Of a DNA stretch of 64,000 nucleotides, positions 58,664 to 64,000 are shown piece by piece. Source of the stretch: Limonium bicolor (taxonomy: Eukaryota; Streptophyta; Magnoliopsida; Caryophyllales; Plumbaginaceae); assembly GCA_023374045.1 (NCBI GenBank), contig CM041783.1, positions 126,853,503-126,917,502 on the forward strand. The letters run 5' to 3'. The notes under the pieces are model-generated. The model was not told the DNA's origin and did not search any database. It was given only the letters and a program-made list of their open reading frames with translations. The translations under genes were made by a program, and so were the position numbers. Each line of letters opens with the position of its first letter. Position 1 is the stretch's first letter.

Positions 58664-59557
58664 TGGCTAGTCTGGAGAAGTCCTTCACAATGGTTTATAG
58701 TAGTCAGCCAACCCAAGGAAACTCTGAATCTTTGTCACAGTGCGGGGTCTATGCCAGCTCTTCACCGCCTCAATCTTAGCTGGGTCTACTGAAACTCCCT
58801 CAGCTGAGATCACATGACCAAGGAATGACACCTTGTCCAGCCAGAATTCACACTTGCTGAACTTGGCATATAGTTTCTTCTCTCTCAGAGTCTCCAAGAC
58901 CGTCCTCAAATACTGCTCGTGTTCTTCTCTGCTCTTAAAGAAGATCAAGGTGTTGTCTATGAATACAACCACTGACTTATCTAACTGGGCTTGGAAGACT
59001 CTCTGCATCAGGTCCATGAATCTCGTTGGTGCATTGGTTAGTCCAAACGACATCACTGTGAACTCGTAGTGGCCGTATCTGGTCTGGAAGGCTGTCTTCT
59101 CTATATCTGACTCAGCTTCAGCTATCTGATGATATCCAGAATGTAGATCAATCTTAGAGAACACCTTAGCTCCCCTCAGCTGGTCGAACAAGTCATCGAT
59201 CATCGGCCGTGGGTACTTGTTCTTGATCGTGACATTGTTCAGCTCCCTGTAGCCGATACAAAGTCTCATGCTCCCGTCCTTCTTCTTGACGAACAGCACT
59301 GGAGCACCCCAAGGTGAGACACTGGGTCTGATGAAACCCTTATCTAGTAGCTCCTGCAGTTGTTTCTTTAACTCAATCATCTCTGCAGATCCCATCCGGT
59401 AGGGAGCCTTGGCAATCGGTCTCGTGCTAGGTATGAGGTCGATGTTGAATTCAACCTCTCTCAACGGAAGCAGTCCAGGTAGCTCCTCTGGAAAAACGTC
59501 AAGGTACTCCGACACAATGGGTACATCACTCCTGAACTTTGGATCCGTCCTCAGATC
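58664..59557 (-). pseudogene. E5 reverse transcriptase (N-terminal two thirds)
   Basis: [49 protein letters not shown] and [14 protein letters not shown] identify a chromovirus RT. It is dead: the LCIDYRELN motif reads LCIGYRELN, and the catalytic FIDD-type motif reads FIDN, losing an Asp. It continues in frame from the protease apart from one TAG. A one-base shift follows YYKPL, before KDFSRLA. Confidence 0.9.
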
Positions 59558-60110
59558 CTAGGCATAACAGTAATAGGCGGTAGCTCCCTTGGACACCTCC
59601 TTCATCAGGGATAAAGCCGATACAACCTTCACAGTCAGCTGCTTAGGCTGCATTCGGTATGACACTGTGATCCCTGTAGCTGACTTCAGGAGGAGGCGAT
59701 GCTCTGCACAGTGTAGTCTGCCTCTGTACCGCTGCAGCGTGTCCATGCCCACAATTATGTCGAATCCCATGTCAGGGAAGACAATTGCATCAAGAAGGAA
59801 GTCTGCTCCCTTGATGTGTATGCTCAGATTCTTGCACTACTTACTACACTTGATCAACTCTCTGGATGGCAGCAAGACTGAGCAGTCATGGATATCCTCT
59901 GTGAGAGCATTGATCTTAGCATGAAACGCTTGGGATATGAAGGAATGGAAGGCTCCAGAATCGAATAGGACGGTGGCCTCCACTCCATTAATTAGGAACG
60001 TGCCTGAAATTATAGAGTAGATTTTAAGATTACTAGGCAACATTTCCAAGGTGGCTAATCAGGATGAATTGTTTATACTAGTGATGATCATTCCATTGCT
60101 CTTTGCTTGA
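59558..60110 (-). pseudogene. E5 aspartic protease and gag C-terminal remnant
   Basis: LFDSGAFHSFIS is the protease active site (normally DSGATHSF), followed by GFDIIVGMDTLQRY, a conserved chromovirus motif. In-frame TAG codons near 59837 and 59558 interrupt it. Upstream, NVLNQAQAKSN resembles the gag-protease junction of Tekay elements. Confidence 0.85.
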
Positions 60111-60248
60111 GCCTGATTCAACACATTCAACCTGATCCCTGAGTTTCCAACCCCTACAATGAAGCAATTAAATTCTAAGAATTTCCATTCTTATTGAAAG
60201 CTTCATGAGCAACTAAAGTTTACAATGTTGAAATTGTAAAGTACAAGG

Positions 60249-60940
60249 CTAGGTCTGTCTAAAGGTTAGGTTTAGACGACCCGGTTTCATGTGAATCTGG
60301 TTAATGATGGGTGTGGGGGCTGTGTTGGGCTTGATTCTCTTCACCCCATGGTAGATAAGTCTAGCTGCCCCACCAAAAATCAGTACATCACCCGACTTCA
60401 GAGGATCTTGGTAGCAAGGTCCATCCTCCTATGGTCACCAAATAGGAACTCCACGTCGTTTCCAAGTGATATGGACACCACTGGAACTCCTCTGGTGATG
60501 GACTCTGGCGATTCGTCCTTGTCTTGGTGCATCCCTAGCTTACCCTCTTTTCCATAGAAGTTGATAATGCACACGTCTGAGGTTAGGTCTGGGACGGGTT
60601 CATCCTCCAATTCTTGTGCTGCCTTAACTGTAGTTCTAATGATGGTCTGTAGTTCCTCCGGGATTGGTGGCACCTCCACCTCTTCAAAGCTCTTGGTGGT
60701 GTGGTTCCACTTCTTACCTAGGCACATGATCTTCACCTTCATGGTTGAACAGTTCTTGAAGGTAGGGGTGTAAAAGTTTCCTCCTTTCACACCTAACTCC
60801 CTGATCTTGAGGATTAATGCATATTGAACTGCTGGGGTCAGGTACTCTCGTAGTAAAATCAACCCGGGTCTCAATACCTCACACTTCTCTGGTGGGTGTG
60901 GTTTGGCTTCAATGGAGATGGTGGGTGTGGAAATAGGCAA
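60249..60940 (-). pseudogene. AlkB-type Fe(II)/2-oxoglutarate dioxygenase (ALKBH1-like), one frameshift
   Basis: AlkB proteins oxidatively remove methyl groups from nucleic acids. Visible parts: CEVLRPGLILLREYL, IMCLGKKWN, the 2OG-binding INFYGKEGKLG, Fe ligands in MHQDKDES (His138 and Asp140 from the frame start), VSISLGNDVEFLFGD. After a one-base shift near 60398, SGDVLIFGG, the distal His in IYHGV and the 2OG Arg motif RLNLTFR follow, then TAG at 60251-60249. All catalytic residues are present. The frame opens with TTG, not ATG, and an upstream TGA is close, so its own start is lost or a spliced exon precedes it. The sequence resembles plant cellular ALKBH1-type proteins. It sits where much of E5 gag should be. 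Confidence 0.82.
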
Positions 60941-61111
60941 TATAGGAAAGCAATATCAAAAGATGAATAAAACAATGATTATTATTATGTAGTTTAAGAT
61001 AAGGTTCACAACTGGCAATGAAAGGTACGCAACAAAAGAGGGATTTGTAGTTCAACCCTTTTACATTGAGAATGAAAAATAGCGGGTGGAATATAAAGAA
61101 GGTAAAATCTA

Positions 61112-61186
61112 AGCTTCTTCGCTAGGGAAGTAGTCCTCACCAGGTGAACTCGGGTCATCACTTGCTGCCTCGACATGGTCCACCAG
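61112..61186 (-). other. Short acidic reading frame beside the E6 LTR
   Basis: In one minus-strand frame this reads VDHVEAASDDPSSPGEDYFP and ends at TAG, like a polyprotein or gag C-terminus cut by the LTR. A GTGAGG donor-like sequence lies inside it. I do not recognise the family. Confidence 0.3.
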
Positions 61187-62717
61187 TGTAACACCCCAAC
61201 CGTTAATCTCGTCATTACCTCTTCAACTATCACTAAATGCTCTTACTCACGCAGCGGAACCCTAATTACAACGAGGGGTGAAACAACGCTGTTAGCCACC
61301 CATATGGCTAACCAGGCCTATCTTACATAACGTAACGGTCTGATGAACTGGAACAACCAAGTACACAATACAAATACAATACTCAAATCACTTCTTTACT
61401 ATACCGAGTCTACAATATATGGATGCCGACAACATATTCGGTCTTACACCTCTTTCAATACATAAGTAATTAAATCTAACTACCCATGCAACCCACCGAC
61501 CCCGTCCTACTCTCGAACGGTAACATCTTCGGTGTACCTGAAAAATAAAAACGTTGCCCCTAGGGGCTCAGCTTAACGCTGCATATGAAATTCGCATACC
61601 CCGAGCGCTAACCGGGGTACGCCGACTACTTTTGTCGAGAGCATGGAGTTCATTTTAATTCAACCAACATGCATATAGTAATACATTATATATGTACACT
61701 ACACAAGGATTCGACAATCAATCATGGGATACAATCCCTAAATAACATAGCAAGGTTGTTAGTCGTATCAATTACTCTTAGGCCATGAGGGTTATACCTC
61801 ACTATGCCGTGGTTATTCATTCAATAACTCACCCGCTCTCTCGAGTTACTTATTCATATACACACCCATTCTCTTGGGCTACTCGTACTATACTCACCCA
61901 TTCTCTCGGGTTACTTATACTCATTATCTCACCCATACTCTTGGGTTATTTATACTCATTATCTCACCCACACTCTTGGGTTATTTATACTCATTATCTC
62001 ACCCACACTCTTGGGTTAATTATACTCAAGCTCTTGAAGATTCTCGAGACACTACATGTCTCCTACGTCACGCTTGTTACTCTTAATTCAAATTGGGCCA
62101 AAACCCATCGCTCACGAGCATAGTCTTACTTCCCGGTTTTGACCCTACTCTGGGTCTAGCATGGTGGGAAGGTTCAACTAGCTCACGGAACTCTCTCTTA
62201 GTTCCTATCTTTTTTACTTAGGTCCGACTACTCTCGGACTACTTACATTCCCATACACTCCTCTCTCGGAGTTATAATAATATTATGTGTTTTAGTCTAT
62301 AAGCATCACTCTCGATGTTTCTAATGACTTTGGGAACAATACTGATGTTCGGTTAATCTTAGGTTTAAGAGTTACCCATACATTTCACTTACTCATACTT
62401 TCGGTTATTTTCTTATAGGGTAAAATCCTCATATAAGAGGTCGACCATGTCTCAAGGGAGCTACTAATCCCTTAGCTCTCTTTTACCGCTTCTTTACTAG
62501 TTCACATCTTCGAACTATCTTTAGTCCTCTTGAAGTAGGTTCACTTATCTTTCCACTCTCATTTGTTTCGTGGATTGTGTCATTACGGTTTACTAACCGT
62601 TATCGGGTAATTACTCAACCCGTACATCTCCTCACATTCTAGGGAGTTCATATGTTTGCGTTGTCGTTATACTTTAACGGATAATTTGTGTGATTGCACG
62701 TTTTCATTATCATAAGC
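61187..62717 (-). repeat. E6: LTR fragment of the E1/E2/E4 family, minus orientation
   Basis: The plus strand begins TGTAACACCCC, the family LTR end in reverse, and shares the CAGCGGAA motif and the CGTTCGAGAGTAGGACGGGG segment with E2. No tRNA-Met PBS follows on the sense side, so it is a solo or truncated LTR. Acceptor-like AG 61538-61539 lies 351 nt from the LTR end, after a double hairpin (61556-61581). It breaks at 62717, where E7 begins. Confidence 0.75.
61860..62620 (-). repeat. Long string of small hairpins in E6, including 35-bp repeats
   Basis: ACCCA-N6-TGGGT units start at 61931, 61966 and 62001 (35-bp period), with earlier variants at 61865 and 61896. Then GAGAC/GTCTC (62046-62062), GACCC/GGGTC (62141-62156), GGAACT/AGTTCC (62187-62205), GTCCGA/TCGGAC (62222-62239), ACTCC/GGAGT (62257-62272) and CATC/GATG (62304-62317). 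Most loops are variants of ACTCTC while the arms change freely and remain complementary. Confidence 0.75.
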
Positions 62718-64000
62718 TGAAATACCCGAACTTAAATATGGTGATTAGAATATTTTAATATGGTATTTAAGGCCTAATAATGCCTAAGTAATTTTGGTAA
62801 AGAAATAAATGCAAAAGAAATGAGAAAACCCTTAGAAAGCGGAAAACGCTAAAGTAAGCGTTAAATAACCATAGGAGGTACGAGACCTCGGTTAGAGTAT
62901 TATAAGGATTCCAAAGGCTTATTATGCGTATTAGTATATGGGAATGATTCCCGAAGAAAACGGATCCGAATAATGTATTAAAACGCTAATAGAGCTTTAG
63001 CGCATGTTTTTCGAGAAAACCCGAAAACGTGATTTTAAGTGGTCAAACGAACCCGTAAAAATTATAGTTCATTAATAACTATAAATAAACATTAATGGAA
63101 GCTTAATGTCCATTAAAATTAAAGGAACGAGAAATTCCGGAAAACAGGCCCAGATAGTGAATAGTACCTAAACCGGGTAAATAAACGAGCGTTTTCTGTA
63201 AAAGATGAAAAACGCTCCAGCTAGTATAACAGTGGGGGCTGGTTTTTACTGGTGTAAACATCCCTCTCACACACACACACAAGTAACAAATAAGTAAATC
63301 AAAAAGCAAAAAGTAACTAAGGTACAAAAAGCACTCACATACTCTCTTTCCTCCCATTCCCTCATCTCTCTCCTACCCTTCTCCTTCCCCACTGATTTCT
63401 CTCTCATCTCATTCTCCCCCTTGCTGGCGATTTTGAGAAGCTTCAACACTGCCCATGGCCTCTGCCTCTCTTCTCTTCTCTCTATGCTCTAGCTCCATTT
63501 GAGCTCCAAATGTAAAATAAAATACATATTTGAACTCCCCTCCTCAAGCTCTACATTTATATCTTTTCAAAATCCGAAAATGAGCAACTTCATCCCCATG
63601 GGTTTTCCCCATTTGAAGAGAAAAGCACACCATTGTGGAGCTTGGAGTCTCCTCTTTTCAACAAGGTAAAAATCTCCATGAAAGACCTCACTTTTCTCCA
63701 TCTCTTTGGTATGGCCGATTTTGCCTCTCTCTCTTACCTTGTTTTTTTCTCTTGCTTTGGAGCATTTTTTCAACCCTCCAATGGTGGAGTGACCCCCTTC
63801 TTGATTCAAGGGTGAGAAAAATCCCTCTCAAAGATATCTAAAGGTAAATTCCTAACTTGTGCTCTAAGGCCTTTTAAAATGATTCGAATTCTCTAAAGGG
63901 TTTAGCAGGATAATTAAAATGCCTTTTTTGTGTTTTCTTGGGTGTTGGGGATTGAGTGTGACAATCCAGTACCCCTTTGACCGGTATGTGCAAGAAAGAG
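62718..64000 (+). repeat. E7: 5' part of another family LTR, plus orientation, cut by window edge
   Basis: Starts TGAAATACCC without a PPT before it, so it is a 5' or solo LTR inserted into E6. GGGGGCTGGTTTTTA (about 63232) aligns with the E2 promoter flank. A (CA)n run, a pyrimidine-rich leader (63330-63480), and donor-like sites AAG|GTAAA (63666), AGG|GTGAG (63812) and AAG|GTAAAT (63844) follow. The short plus-strand frames around 63633-63841 are leader artefacts. Confidence 0.75.

Larger units (their letters stand above)
58664..61186 (-). mobile_element. E5: decayed Tekay-like chromovirus fragment with AlkB insert
   Basis: On the minus strand: short gag-like remnant, protease and RT of a Tekay/Del-type Ty3/gypsy polyprotein, with an AlkB-type dioxygenase frame on the gag side. 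RNase H and integrase lie beyond E4, left of the window. The RT stops exactly at the E4 LTR after VKDFSRLA, so E4 inserted here. The right limit is the E6 LTR at 61187. Confidence 0.75.

Noticed and set aside
60249..60940. AlkB domain of a plant RNA virus integrated in the genome
   Set aside because: Motifs such as IMCLGKKWN and the PGRLNLTFRQ end match plant cellular ALKBH1-type proteins, and no viral replicase sequence flanks it.
61785..62123. 112-residue frame with repeated SHTHSWV-like segments in E6
   Set aside because: Translation of the 35-bp hairpin repeats; a second frame is equally open.

Overview
This is plant repeat DNA, probably pericentromeric or intergenic. No host gene of certain function is visible. 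The window is a nested stack of LTR retrotransposons. Evidence: TG...CA termini, primer-binding sites matching the 3' end of plant initiator tRNA-Met (TGGTATCAGAGC), polypurine tracts, 5-bp target-site duplications, and Ty3/gypsy gag, protease, RT, RNase H and integrase motifs. The species cannot be named.

Layout. E1 (1-25154, minus) is a head-to-tail concatemer of a large non-coding element: LTRs of 4.63-4.66 kb alternate with 4.9-kb internal domains, so a unit of about 9.54 kb repeats about 2.6 times and runs off the left edge. E1 sits in the 5' LTR of E2 (25155-37086, plus), a sister element with the same design. E2 sits in the 3' LTR of E4 (37087-46265 plus 57610-58663, minus), an older relative with 5.4-kb LTRs that keeps a gag but no pol. 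E4's other LTR is split by E3 (46266-57604, minus), an 11.3-kb Tat-lineage Ty3/gypsy element with 465-bp LTRs, a decayed gag-pol, two RNase H domains, a 42-bp minisatellite and an antisense multi-exon gene. E4 itself lies in the RT of E5 (58664-61186, minus), a dead Tekay-like chromovirus fragment beside an AlkB-type dioxygenase open reading frame. At the right edge are two LTR fragments of the E1/E2/E4 family in opposite orientations: E6 (61187-62717, minus) and E7 (62718 to the edge, plus).

The most interesting signal is the shared non-coding architecture of the E1/E2/E4/E6/E7 family. Reading each LTR in its sense direction gives: a palindrome, GCN4-like sites, a covarying hairpin containing a TATA-like sequence, a pyrimidine-rich leader, a five-codon uORF, three splice-donor-like sites, an array of GACCGACC hairpins, a string of small hairpins with compensatory arm changes, a (usually double) hairpin, and a conserved splice-acceptor-like site 300-390 nt before the LTR end. 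I infer a leader intron of about 3 kb lying inside the LTR, which would explain the LTR size. Downstream of the PBS, E1, E2 and E4 share a 20-nt palindrome and a block of about 150 nt whose central hairpin covaries; these are candidate dimerisation, packaging or trans-mobilisation signals. E4 gag also reads through only if two short GT-AG introns are removed, and E3 has a similar candidate intron in its second RNase H.

Limits: many differences between the E1 copies are single-base indels, so some frameshifts may be assembly errors. All structure and splice calls come from reading the sequence by eye.
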